Position numbers and translations under genes: made by a program
Shown here: piece after piece, positions 53,301 through 64,000 of the stretch
Layout of the letters: each line of letters begins with the position of its first letter
Position numbering within the stretch: the stretch's first letter is position 1
Assembly: GCF_964355755.1 (NCBI RefSeq)
Contig: NC_092676.1
Coordinates: 30,453,871-30,517,870, forward strand
Reading direction: 5' to 3'
DNA from: Antedon mediterranea
Lineage: Eukaryota > Echinodermata > Crinoidea > Comatulida > Antedonidae
Length of the DNA stretch: 64,000 bases
The notes under the pieces: model-generated
What the model was told of the DNA's origin: nothing
Seen by the model: only the letters and a program-made list of their open reading frames with translations
Database searches by the model: none

Positions 53301-56300
53301 TACTAGAGGAAGGTATGTTGCAGCATACTCTAATTTTATATACATTCACCACAAATTTGTATTTTTGTTTCTGATGATAATTTAGGTATACATACAATAA
53401 ATCATTATTAATGGTACAGTATATGTGATAGTATTAATTGTTACAAACAATTGGTCATTTCAAATTGGCAATAATTATGGAAATTAAACTTTAAAAAGCA
53501 TAAAACACCAGTCCTACTAATAACAAATCTACTACCGGCGGAGAGTAGAAATCACTTATTAATGGCAAATTAAAGACAAAAATAATTTAGCATTTTAAAG
53601 TAGGTGGCTACACCATGATATTGATATTTTATGTAGAAGGACCCCAGTGGTGTTTAGTACAACTGATTGAATAAAAGACTTATTGTATATAATAATAAGT
53701 TGATTGCTGATACCTACTGTAAATGATTTTGTTTTTTTTAAAGTGTTGAGCTTCAACATAGCAGTGGAAAGGTGAATTTAAATGTTAAACGTTGGCCAAT
53801 TTGGATTGCTGAAGAAGGTAAAATTTTGTAAAATCAGATTCACTCATCCCATCTAGTTTGTTTTATATCTGGATCAATTTTGAAAAAAAAACATTATATA
53901 TACCATTTGTACACCATTGGCCTAACATAATGCAATTATATATACCATTTGTTCACCATTGACCTAACATAATGCAATTATATATACCATTTGTACACCA
54001 TTGGCCTAACATAATGCAATTATATATACCATTTGTACACCATTGGCCTAACATAATGCAATTATATATACCATTTGTACACCATTGGCCTAACATAATG
54101 CAATTATATATACCATTTGTACACCATTGGCCTAACATAATGCAATTATATATACCATTTGTACACCATTGGCCTAACATAATGTAATTATATATACCAT
54201 TTGTACACCATTGGCCTAACATAATGCAATTATATATACCATTTGTACACCATTGGCCTAACATAATGCAATTATATATACCATTTGTACACCATTGGCC
54301 TAACATAATGCAATTATATATACCATTTGTACACCATTGGCCTAACATAATGCAATTATATATACCATTTGTACACCATTGGCCTAACATAATGCAATTA
54401 TATATACCATTTGTACACCATTGGCCTAACATAATGCAATTATATATACCATTTGTACACCATTGGCCTAACATAATGCAATTATATATACCATTTGTAC
54501 ACCATTGGCCTAACATAATGCAATTATATATACCATTTGTACACCATTGGCCTAACATAATGCAATTATATATACCATTTGTACACCATTGGCCTAACAT
54601 AATGCAATTATATATACCATTTGTACACCATTGGCCTAACATAATGCAATTATATATACCATTTGTACACCATTGGCCTAACATAATGCAATTATATATA
54701 CCATTTGTACACCATTGGCCTAACATAATGCAATTATATATACCATTTGTACACCATTGGCCTAACATAATGCAATTATATATACCATTTGTACACCATT
54801 GGCCTAACATAATGCAATTATATATACCATTTGTACACTATTGGCCTAACATAATACAATTATATATACCATTTGTACACCATTGGCCTAACATAATGCA
54901 ATTATATATATACCATTTGTACACCATTGGCCTAACATAATGCAATTATATATACCATTTGTACACCATTGGCCTAACATAATGCAATTATATATACCAT
55001 TTGTACACTATTGGCCTAACATAATACAATTATATATACCATTTGTACACCATTGGCCTAACATAATGCAATTATATATACCATTTGTACACTATTGGCC
55101 TAACATAATGCAATTATATATACCATTTGTACACCATTGGCCTAACATAATGCAATTATATATACCATTTGTACACTATTGGCCTAACATAATACAATTA
55201 TATATACCATTTGTACACCATTGGCCTAACATAATGCAATTATATATACCATTTGTACACCATTGGCCTAACATAATGCAATTATATATACCATTTGTAC
55301 ACCATTGGCCTAACATAATGCAATTATATATACCATTTGTACACCATTGGCCTAACATAATGCAATTATATATACCATTTGTACACTATTGGCCTAACAT
55401 AATACAATTATATATATACCATTTGTACACCATTGGCCTAACATAATGCAATTATATATACCATTTGTACACCATTGGCCTAACATAATGCAATTATATA
55501 TACCATTTGTACACCATTGGCCTAACATAATGCAATTATATATACCATTTGTACACCATTGGCCTAACATAATGCAATTATATATACCATTTGTACACCA
55601 TTGGCCTAACATAATGCAATTATATATACCATTTGTACACCATTGGCCTAACATAATGTAATTATATATACCATTTGTACACCATTGGCCTAACATAATG
55701 CAATTATATATACCATTTGTACACCATTGGCCTAACATAATGCAATTATATATACCATTTGTACACCATTGGCCTAACATAATGCAATTATATATACCAT
55801 TTGTACACCATTGGCCTAACATAATGCAATTATATATACCATTTGTACACCATTGGCCTAACATAATGCAATTATATATACCATTTGTACACCATTGGCC
55901 TAACATAATGCAATTATATATACCATTTGTACACCATTGGCCTAACATAATGCAATTATATATACCATTTGTACACCATTGGCCTAACATAATGCAATTA
56001 TATATACCATTTGTACACCATTGGCCTAACATAATGCAATTATATATACCATTTGTACACCATTGGCCTAACATAATGCAATTATATATACCATTTGTAC
56101 ACCATTGGCCTAACATAATGCAATTATATATACCATTTGTACACCATTGGCCTAACATAATGCAATTATATATACCATTTGTACACCATTGGCCTAACAT
56201 AATGCAATTATATATACCATTTGTACACCATTGGCCTAACATAATGCAATTATATATATACCATTTGTACACCATTGGCCTAACATAATGCAATTATATA

Positions 56301-57903
56301 TACCATTTGTACACCATTGGCCTAACATAATGCAATTACTATTATGTCTATTCTATATAATTTAAATAAATAAATAAATAAATAAATAATATAATTTAAA
56401 TAAACTATTTGCCAGATTCACAAAAGTTCTGTCGCCAAGTTTATGGTTTATAAATGTATATTACACCAATTTATTACACTAAACTGTCTATTAAACCTTG
56501 AATTAATATAATTGTTTAATATAATATAATTTCAGTTCTGATTCTGTCAGGGAACTTAGGAAAATGATTGTGTATGTATTTCAGGTTTGTACTCTGGTGT
56601 TGATCGTCAGTATAGTGTAAAAGCATCCACTGTATGTCAAGCTATCATCATAAATAATTCACACATAACAGATATTGCTGACAGGGTGAGTCAACTTAAA
56701 ATGTTATTTCAATATATTTATAATTTTAGAATGTGTAATCTCTCTAATTTCAATTTATTGCTTATTTTTTTTAGTACAAATCAGGTGCTGGTTTAACATT
56801 GACGAAAACTTTAGATCAGTGGAGCAAATTATATGAACGATGGTCTCCTGAATTATTTAAAAAATATCAAGCACATTTACAAATAGAGGTAAGTAGAGAA
56901 GCTGAATATTCTTTAATAATGCCTTTTAATTTTGTTGTTAAATCTAACCTATTTGCATCTTTTTCCAGACAATTTTAAAATACGTTGGTGATTGTCAATT
57001 ATTACAAGATGTTCCAGTGGGTTTTCTTTATTCTTTGGTTATAGCAAGTGCTGTACATGAATACCAGGAAGACATAACAATTGTAGGTAAGGATTATTTG
57101 GGTTATTACAACATCAATTGAGTTTGCTGTAGGAGTCCCCCTGGGTCTAGCATGTGTGATACGTGTTAAATTGAATTGAATTGAACATCTAAAACAAAGA
57201 CAGTGAAAATCAAATTTCGCTATTTAAAGTACAACTAACATTAAAAATCACCTTATTGTTTAAAAACTAATTTACATACATTTTTACAATTACATGATTC
57301 TTTTACTCTAAAACTATTAAACCAAATAACTAACACTTTATTATGTTGCATTTATTTACAAAGCTGATAAAGACAATCTTAATGCAAGCTTGAAAAGGAG
57401 CAACTCAAAAAGGAAGTCAATGAAAAAAGAATCTGCACAAGGAGGAGTGAGCTCTATCCTGAAACCAGGTCAATTTTATGCAAATGTTGCATCTGATCAT
57501 TTTAAAGAGGAAGACAGATTTTTACTATTATTTGAAGGATCTGTTAAAGTAAAATATTCTGGAAAAAGTTCTGGGAATTTACTTGAAACAGGCAAACTAT
57601 TTTGTAAGTGCCTATTGTAAAAATGTGTAAGCATATAAAATGTTACAGATGTTATTGCCTTATAATTGTCAATAGACAAGTTTATAGAAATAATGAAACA
57701 TTTGATGTGAATAATGACAATATACTAGTTTATATCCTTACTATTTTATTCTTTATACAGACATTCCATCAAGTAAGATGATGCAGTGTACAGTAATTGT
57801 GAAATCTACCGCCATTTTGCTCCGATTTACAGGAACAGTGTTTTTACATACTTGTAAAGACTACCCAAAGGCCATCCTCAACTTACCAAACAAATCAAGG
57901 TGA
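50359..57903 (+). CDS. Protein with three cyclic-nucleotide-binding-like folds and an N-myristoylation-type start
   Basis: Ten exons: 50359-50554, 52494-52653, 52818-52986, 53155-53312, 53744-53817, 56585-56685, 56775-56888, 56969-57086, 57364-57603 and 57761-57903 (TGA). They total 1473 nt, or 490 residues, with all phases consistent. The start MGAGASKK fits the Gly2/Ser6 myristoylation pattern. Fold 1 (residues about 55-125) contains GIYIILSGEVHVL and GDFFGEISTLFYIPCTAHV, the phosphate-binding-cassette position of the cNMP domain; the usual Arg is Cys here (PCTA). Fold 2 (about 180-270) has IFPAGSVIQQLGQPANEITV. Fold 3 (about 375-470) has ILKPGQFYAN and FLLLFEGSVKVKYSG. The mixed region between folds 2 and 3 is helical. 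The family is not recognised precisely; it may be a divergent, possibly non-nucleotide-binding relative of CNB regulators. Intron 1 is swollen by mobile elements and intron 5 by a 2.4-kb minisatellite. Confidence 0.85.
51605..51681 (+). mobile_element. tRNA-like SINE head fragment
   Basis: A-box-like TGGCTCGGTGG and B-box-like GAGTTCGAGTC are separated by about 40 nt, as in a tRNA, and are followed directly by the palindrome. No full cloverleaf can be drawn with confidence. Probably a degraded tRNA-derived segment. Confidence 0.45.
51682..51898. repeat. Perfect palindrome, two 108-bp arms with a single-base centre
   Basis: The left arm begins AAACGAAACGAAATAAAAAA and the right arm ends with its complement; the centre is AAACACAAA-A-TTTGTGTTT at 51790. 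I found no mismatch between the arms. It lies inside the Helentron-like copy B in intron 1 of the CNB gene. Confidence 0.95.
52115..52365 (+). mobile_element. tRNA-derived SINE (second family)
   Basis: Pol III A box TAGCCGAGTGG (52131-52141) and B box GGGTTCAATTCC (52174-52185) in a tRNA-like head, then a body with CAGCTGTAAATGAGTACCTA and GGAACTGGCCACCCTACCAC. The 116-codon frame across it is an accident. It lies in intron 1 of the CNB gene. The body differs from the SINE at 8745. Confidence 0.85.
53899..56338. repeat. Minisatellite, 42-bp unit, about 58 copies
   Basis: Units contain TACCATTTGTACACCATTGG and CCTAACATAATGCAATTATA. As 42 is a multiple of 3, both strands carry long frames: MQLYIPFVHHWPNI on + and MLGQWCTNGIYNCI on -, up to 299 codons. 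These are broken wherever a unit has TGTAATT, ATACAATT or an extra TA. Intronic, between CNB exons 53744-53817 and 56585-56685. Not a gene. Confidence 0.97.
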
Positions 57904-59155
57904 ATGTGAAGATTTCAATACAAAATCAAGCACAAATGAAAGTGTGTTACTTCCACAATATCCACATTATTTATTGACTTTTACTGATTGTATTGCTGAT
58001 TCTGAGATGATGATTGGAAAAAAGCACTTTGTAATTCTTTTCCAGTTAATGCACAATCAACGGTGAATTGCAAAAATTAATTCTTTATAAATCAAATGTT
58101 GTTAACTTGCTTTTATATAAATATGTCATCTATTTAAGTTTTGAATAAATTTAGTATACTACTATTAGTCTTTAGTTACTAAATGTACAACACAAAAGTA
58201 TATTTATAAACCAAAATGTTGCAGATATTTTCTAGTTCTATCTTCGCCCTGCACTAGAATCTTGTTGAGTATCTGAAATTGTAATAACATTATTAAGTGG
58301 TGTAGCTCTGCGTTGTTCCCATTCAAGTAAGATTGTGTTGATAATTATCTTGTAATGGCCGATCTACTAGTAGTACTATGATTTCAAAACATAAATTGTC
58401 GTGACATCTTTTGGTTGAATGCCATGTTTTTCCTGTTGAAAACTGAATTAAAAGAAAAAGAAATAATTAACAACGTTTACTTGCTTTATTTAAATTCTGA
58501 TAGACCTATACACAGTAAACTATGTGTATATTATTTACTATAGCAAAATGGACAACTTTAATGTGGAGCCTGAACCTGATCCACTACATTTATGTGTATG
58601 TCGACTACTATAAATCATAAGAAGGGCAATGTCTTGTCTTTCTGTTACCAAGTGGTTTCCAAAGAAAAGCTCCTCTAAAAGTAGATAGAACTCGATATTG
58701 ATTTTCTAGATGTGATTATTGACATGCACAGTTTTTATTATATCACAAAATTGTTAGTTTAATCCCAAACAGAAATTGTTTGAGTAAAGGTTTAATAATT
58801 TACAGTCATTGTCATTAAATCACACTAAAAATTATACAATGGATAAACTTCAATTACTTTGTGTCGTTTGTACAATTAGGCCTAGATCATTCCTCTAATA
58901 CCAGCTGGTCATATACTGTTGGGTTATCAGTTGTGTTACGGTACAAATTGCTTCAAACAAGATCTAATTCACATTTTGAAAAAAAACGAAAATCATTCTG
59001 ATAATCAAGTAAAAAAAACATCCAGCCAATCGGATCCATGTATACAAGGGCTCTCATTGATAGGTGTGTGTTGCTGTACGACTCTTGGGTGACGTATGGT
59101 GTGTGGCGGTGTGGGTAATACTGGCTGGTCAACAGAGGGCGTTATTTTAATAAAA
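57904..59155. other. Intergenic region between the CNB gene and PSMD2
   Basis: Contains the CNB gene 3' UTR (GAATAAA near 58144) and, at its right edge, the PSMD2 5' UTR. A TGACGT word (CRE/ATF-like) lies at about 59091, some 65 bp before the PSMD2 ATG; this is suggestive only. No coding exon is seen. Confidence 0.5.
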
Positions 59156-62100
59156 ATGGCGACTACCAATAAGCAAAACGAGAAGAAATCGGAACAAAAA
59201 ACTGAAAAGAAACAAGGAACAGACCAAGATCGGGAGCTTGTAAGATATATGCGATTAATTATATTTTATAATGTTATACGTGATGGCTGTTTTAAGTTGT
59301 TGTGTGTGTTTATTGTACTTTTACAAACGAAATAACTTTCTGAATATTTGCAGTGTCATGACTCGCATATCACATTGTCATGTTCAGGCACCAAACTTTC
59401 TACTTTGGGTGGGTAGCCAGGGCCCTATAGGCCTAGCCTTGGTAGGGTAAGCCTAGGAGGACATAAGTTAATATCGTACCTGGTTAATCTTTGTCCTAGC
59501 CTCTTTATTTTTAAAAGGCTCTTTGCCTTGCTTGATGTTTTATGTACTGCTCAACTAGCGGATGTTTTCCCTTTTCGCATTTCTTTGTTTGAATTTGTAG
59601 GCCTAAACCTAGGCTAGGCCTAGCCTAGATTTTAGTAATACTAATATTAGTATACCCTATTTACAATACTAGGCCTATTAAAAAGCATTTTATTTAATAC
59701 GACAAGAAACTAAAGTACTGTATGCTAATTTTTACAAAAACCATTTAAAAGTGATTTTTTTTTAGTTTGTAATGTATTGTTGAGAAAAGGAAACCTCTCG
59801 CAATGAACTGAGATGCTGAACTTAATTAAACATGTCTACTCAAATTTTGACACATTTTTCAATTAAGAGAGAAGAAAAACAACAGATATTTCAACTAAAG
59901 CTGTACAGTAACGTCCCATTTCAGATCGGAAGATGTTCACACACAGTCACTGAAGACAATAAAATGTAATTCACAACAAATAATCGACAAGAAATGGATA
60001 AAAAAACAGGAAAATAGAGATAAATGTAGAACTGGTTTATAAAATCTGCCCACCTTGAGCAATACCATCTATTTCTTAAAAGTTTAGATCTGGGATTGCT
60101 ATAGCCTATTACTATCCTTGCGAGTAATGTTTTTGTTTCTTTTTTTTATCTAGTCAGAAGAAGATAAGTTGTTGCAAGATGAACTTAATATGCTTGTTGA
60201 AAGACTTACAGTAAGCAATTTCAATATTTTTACATCCCATTTCATTTTAAATGTGTACAAATAAACCACTTTTTAAAGAAAAAATAGTCTGAGAATTATA
60301 CTTAACTTAAGTTCAATTAAATTATTAATCACTCATTTTCCACAAATTCATTTTATATTCAATTTCTATTTATACTGTATTAATTTACAGGAGGTTGATA
60401 AGACATTGTATAGTCTGTTTTATATTCTATTTCCATTTACAATGTATTTTACAGGAGTCTGATAAAACATTGTATAAACCTGCATTAGAACAGTTGCGCG
60501 TCTTAATCAGGGCTTCAACAAGTTCAATGACCTCAGTTCCTAAGCCACTGAAATTTCTGCATCCTCATTATAGCACATTGATTGCTATTTATGAAAAAAT
60601 CAATGAAGCAGAAAATAAGGTAATAAAATGATTAATAGCATACTTTACATATACAGCATAGCATACAATGCATTGACTCAACACAAAATAATACACCCAC
60701 CAACTCACTATGGGATAATACCTCTACACAAGTTAGATTTTCACATTGTATTTCAGTATCTACACCACTATTGCCTCTACACAGGGGTTAGGGTTAGTAA
60801 CCTGATTGTATGAATTCATTATCCACACTTTCTTCTACACAAATGTATTAACTAATTAAGATTTTGACGTTTCTGATTTTCACCCAAACCACTAATTGGC
60901 AAGTTGCCTCTACACAAATGTATTAACTAATTTAGATTTTCATGTTAAGCGTTCATTACACAAAAGACCACTGCCTCAACTGTATTATTAACAAAATTTC
61001 TATGTAAATTTACAGAAATTTTGTGCAGACATTCTATCCGTTCTGGGTATGACAATGAGTGACAGCAGAGATTGTCTTAAGTACCGTTTACTTGGATCCA
61101 AAGAAGAGATAGGCTCATGGGGTCATGAATATGTCAGGTATTTATTTTCTTTAGGGAGGGAGGAAGTGTTTAAGTGTATTTAAATAATTTGTAGGAAGGT
61201 TACATAGTGCCATGGCTTTTTGATAATATCAGAAATGATGTCCTCCTCACACATAAACTGTGCGCCCATTAGCCCTGATGAAGGAAACTTTTTAGTTTTG
61301 TTTAGCCTTTTGTTTTGTATCTCTATTATTGTTACCCACCTTATTGTTTTTTAGCAATTTGCTTTTGGATTTATATTTATTGTATGTTAAGTAATAGCAA
61401 ACAAGGTAAGTAAATTTACAGTCCTTCAATTAACAAATTAATTGTGTTAATTTTTGTTGTGTTTGTCTAACTAGGCATTTAGCTGGTGAAATTGGCCAAG
61501 CATGGAATGAACTAGAGGATGACAAAAAAACAAATGAAGAAAAAGAGAAACTCCTATATTTGACACGTGAAATAATACCATATCACATGAATCACAATGC
61601 TGAAGCCGAAGCTTGTGACCTGCTAATGGAAATTGATAGACTAGACCTTTTAGAATCATTTGTTGACAATGATGCATTTTCACGTGTGTGTTTGTACTTA
61701 ACAAGGTTAGTAGCATATTGATTGATTGTAATAAAATAATGCAGTGTTCAGCATATCTTGTAACATTATTAAAAGTTATTTTATTATTTATAGTTGTGTT
61801 AACTATGTTCCTGAACCAGAAGATTCAACCTTGCTCCATACAGCTCTTGGAATATTTCGTAAATTTGACCGTTACCCAGAAGCTCTTCGTCTTGCTATTC
61901 GTCTTAACAATATTAAGCTTGTTGAAGAAATATTTACAACATGTAAAGATAGGTATGTCTTTGTGTTTTAGAATGATATGTCTTTGTGTTTTAGAATAGT
62001 ACAACTGGCTTAAATGTTGTGTATGCAGCACATAACTTATCCAATTTTTGTTTCAGAATGGTACAAAAACAAATGGCTTACATGTTAGGTATGCAGCAGA

Positions 62101-64000
62101 TATTCTTGGAACTGAATGAAGAAATGGAAGAATATGATGACCTTGTTGAAATCATGTCAAATTCTCATCTAAATACAAACTTTTTATCACTTGGTAGAGA
62201 GGTTAGTAACTTTCAAACTATGGTTGTGTGTGTGAGTCCATTGGGTTATGTTTGAAAATGCATACAATATAATGTTTTCCTGCGTATCTATGTAACATTG
62301 TTATTTAATTTAAAACTAAAAAATACAAAATCAACATTACATTTTTTAGCTCGACATTATGGAACCAAAAGTCCCGGAGGACATTTATAAAAGTCATCTA
62401 GATTCAAGTAAGTTTGTTTTTCTTTTGTTTGAAAATCTTGCATTATCAATGTTAACAAACAATTTGTTTTAAACAAAATTTGTAGTTTTAAATCAATTTA
62501 TGTACTATATTTATTCGAATAAATGCCTTGAAGCATTTATTGTTGAGGAGGGATTTTTATTTTATCATTATATTTTTATTATGAGCTTTAATAAATTGTG
62601 ATTGTATCTTTAGGATCATCGTTTGGTCAAACATCGTCTCAAGTAGATTCAGCTCGACAGAACTTGTCATCTTCATTTGTTAATGGTTTTGTAAATGCTG
62701 GCTTTGGACAAGACAAGCTTATTACTGAAGATGGAAATAGCTGGATTTATAAAAATAAAGAACATGGTGAGGTCACACATTCTACCATTTTAAGATAGCA
62801 TTCCTGATATTTGCAATTTATTTTATATATGTTTAATTTTTAATGCAATTGTTTTAAAAACTACTTAAGCATTTTGTACTCAGATTGTCTGAAACCAATT
62901 TGAAATTATGTACTTAAACACATTTGACAATGTATAGTCATCATACTATTGTCATTATTGTTAAAGGTATGATGAGTACAACAGCTTCTCTAGGATTGAT
63001 TCTTCTTTGGGATGTGGATGGTGGATTAACCCAAATTGATAAGTATCTTTATTCATCAGATGATTATATTAAGGTAATTTTTTAACTGAATAATTATTTT
63101 ATTATTACTAATTATTTGATACTGCTCATTTATGATAATTAGAATAAGTTAATATCCAAGAGTACAGTTTAACTTAAAATATAAAAAATGCACTCTCCTA
63201 TTTATACACTTGTTTCAGTCTGGTGCACTGCTTGCTTGTGGTATTGTTAACTCAGGAGTGCGAAATGAGTGTGACCCTGCTAGAGCACTCTTGTCTGATT
63301 ATGTTCTGCATAGTAATAATACAATGAGAATAGGAGCCATATTTGGGTAAGTATAAAATGATTAAATAAATGACAAATAATTGCTACAGTTAAATCATTC
63401 CCTTATAAAACTTGACAATGTTAATTTATAAAGATATCCGGTATTCTTAGTTGTACTTTCTACAGCCAGACATTATCTATACTATATGCTTGGGAGTATG
63501 ATCCAACCAACTAACTTAGGATTAATTCATGTTTAATGCAATCCTAGTTTAAATTGGATACTCTATAATTTTCATTTCATACTCAGGCCCCCTGGAACTT
63601 GTTCATTTCATACCCAGGCCCCCTGGAACTTGTTTATTAATTCTTATAAGCTAACACAAAGGGAAGATGGGTAATAGTGCTTCATCAAAACATGCTTCAA
63701 ACATTTTTCATCCATATTTTCCTTGCTTAAATTTATTTTGTTTAGACTTGGTTTGGCTTATGCAGGCTCTAACAGTGAAGATGTACTTGGCTGCCTACTT
63801 CCAGTAATGTCTGATTCTAAGTCTAATATGGAGGTAATAGGAATAACAGCTGTAGCATGTGGTATGATTGCAGTTGGAAGTTGTAATGGGGATGTAACGT
63901 CTACCATTTTACAGACCATGATGGATAAGACCAAATCACGACTGAAAGAAACTCATGCCAGATTCTTAGCCTTGGGGCTTGGCTTAGCTTACCTAGGTAT
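59156..64000 (+). CDS. PSMD2: 26S proteasome non-ATPase regulatory subunit 2 (RPN1), 5' part
   Basis: Exons: 59156-59239, 60154-60210, 60455-60619, 61016-61137, 61475-61705, 61794-61952, 62057-62201, 62350-62407, 62614-62766, 62967-63073, 63219-63346 and 63746 to the window end. They encode about 554 residues of a family of about 900, all phases consistent. The start at 59156 (AAAATGGC) is preferred over an upstream in-frame ATG at 59096 because it gives a Lys/Glu-rich N-terminus like the family. Landmarks are [111 protein letters not shown], and PC repeats [20 protein letters not shown] and [12 protein letters not shown]1 is a base subunit of the 19S particle that docks ubiquitin receptors, shuttle factors and USP14 through its toroidal PC-repeat domain. 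The C-terminal third is outside the window. Confidence 0.98.
59395..59690. repeat. TAGGCCTA motif cluster in PSMD2 intron 1
   Basis: Repeated TAGGCCTA, CTAGGCTAGGCCTAG and AAGCCTAGG words, like the cluster at 32735-32950. No element ends are recognised. The rest of intron 1 (to 60153) shows nothing notable. Confidence 0.7.
60351..60480 (+). repeat. 64-bp tandem duplication across the intron 2/exon 3 boundary of PSMD2
   Basis: The polypyrimidine stretch, acceptor and first about 25 nt of exon 3 occur twice: ACAG/GAGGTTGATAAGACATT at 60387 and ACAG/GAGTCTGATAAAACATT at 60451. Using the upstream acceptor would read into the duplicated intron tail and meet an in-frame TGA, so the downstream one is the productive site. 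Confidence 0.92.
60660..60935. repeat. Degenerate repeat in PSMD2 intron 3
   Basis: The word CCTCTACACAA(AT)G recurs with TATTAACTAATT(A/T)AGATTTT at about 60835-60880 and 60905-60945, and in weaker form at 60720 and 60773. Confidence 0.6.
61960..62030 (+). repeat. Decayed copy of the 5' end of PSMD2 exon 7
   Basis: TTTTAGAATAGTACAACTGG and the following GCTTAAATGTTGTGTATGCA (61989-62028) mirror the real exon start at 62051 (TTTCAGAATGGTACAAAAAC, then GGCTTACATGTTAGGTATGC) with a 5-nt deletion and substitutions. Just upstream, TGTCTTTGTGTTTTAGAAT is itself repeated twice (61954 and 61978), giving two further acceptor-like sites. Confidence 0.85.
63569..63632. repeat. 31-bp direct repeat x2
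   Basis: TTCATTTCATACTCAGGCCC followed by CCTGGAACTTG, repeated once with one substitution (ATACCCAGG), in PSMD2 intron 11. Confidence 0.92.

Noticed and set aside
53953-56293. Long frames on both strands (up to 299 codons) of MLGQWCTNGIYNCI and MQLYIPFVHHWPNI repeats
   Set aside because: They come entirely from the 42-bp intronic array; no splice sites, no non-repeat coding flank, and equal openness on both strands.
59096-59155. Upstream in-frame ATG for PSMD2
   Set aside because: The residues from it do not resemble the family N-terminus and the ATG at 59156 has better context; not fully excluded.

Overview
This is a eukaryotic, intron-rich, AT-rich nuclear window from a marine invertebrate, most likely a non-vertebrate deuterostome and plausibly an echinoderm. 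The reasons are a multi-SRCR transmembrane receptor, single-copy animal housekeeping genes with many short exons, tRNA-derived SINEs, numerous MITEs and foldback elements, and clustered TAGGCCTA motifs. The species is not identified. No prokaryotic features are present. All coding exons were found by reading splice-consistent open frames, and reading phases were tracked across introns.

Six genes lie on the + strand. (1) 606-7572 holds the 3' exons of a small coiled-coil protein resembling MBIP. (2) 11280-15545 is a type I receptor with five SRCR domains, a sushi domain, one membrane helix and a tyrosine-rich tail. (3) 17101-24107 is a Golgi class I alpha-1,2-mannosidase (GH47, MAN1A type). 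(4) 38354-47400 is the centrosomal coiled-coil protein CEP85, with two candidate alternative first exons. (5) 50359-57903 is a possibly N-myristoylated protein with three cyclic-nucleotide-binding-like folds. (6) 59156 to the window end is the 5' part of PSMD2/RPN1, the 26S proteasome base subunit. The genes are independent; I see no operon-like or pathway cluster.

The interval 26.0-38.2 kb has no host gene. It is a nest of mobile DNA: two members of a Helentron-like non-autonomous family (the other is in intron 1 of gene 5), a TIR element nested in one of them, a large palindrome carrying a tRNA-like gene, a possible hammerhead-ribozyme remnant, two long inverted-repeat (foldback) elements, a broken LINE, and several MITEs.

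Minisatellites are exceptional in number and size: about 80 copies of 55-56 bp (965-5384), 20 of 59 bp (5695-6880), a 1.1-kb GAT-rich array, 11 of 62 bp (44602-45274), 7 of 70 bp (47735-48224) and about 58 of 42 bp (53899-56338). The longest ATG-initiated reading frames in the window, on both strands of the 42-bp array, are by-products of that array and not genes.

The most interesting recurring signal is that tandem duplications repeatedly copy or abut 3' splice sites. Examples are the receptor membrane exon (two partial upstream copies), PSMD2 exons 3 and 7 (decoy acceptors and pseudo-exons), the CEP85 exon whose acceptor lies inside the last minisatellite unit, and the MBIP-like exon whose acceptor lies about 10 bp after an 80-copy array. 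A 75-nt in-frame, splice-competent candidate cassette exon in the mannosidase gene is a second testable novelty.
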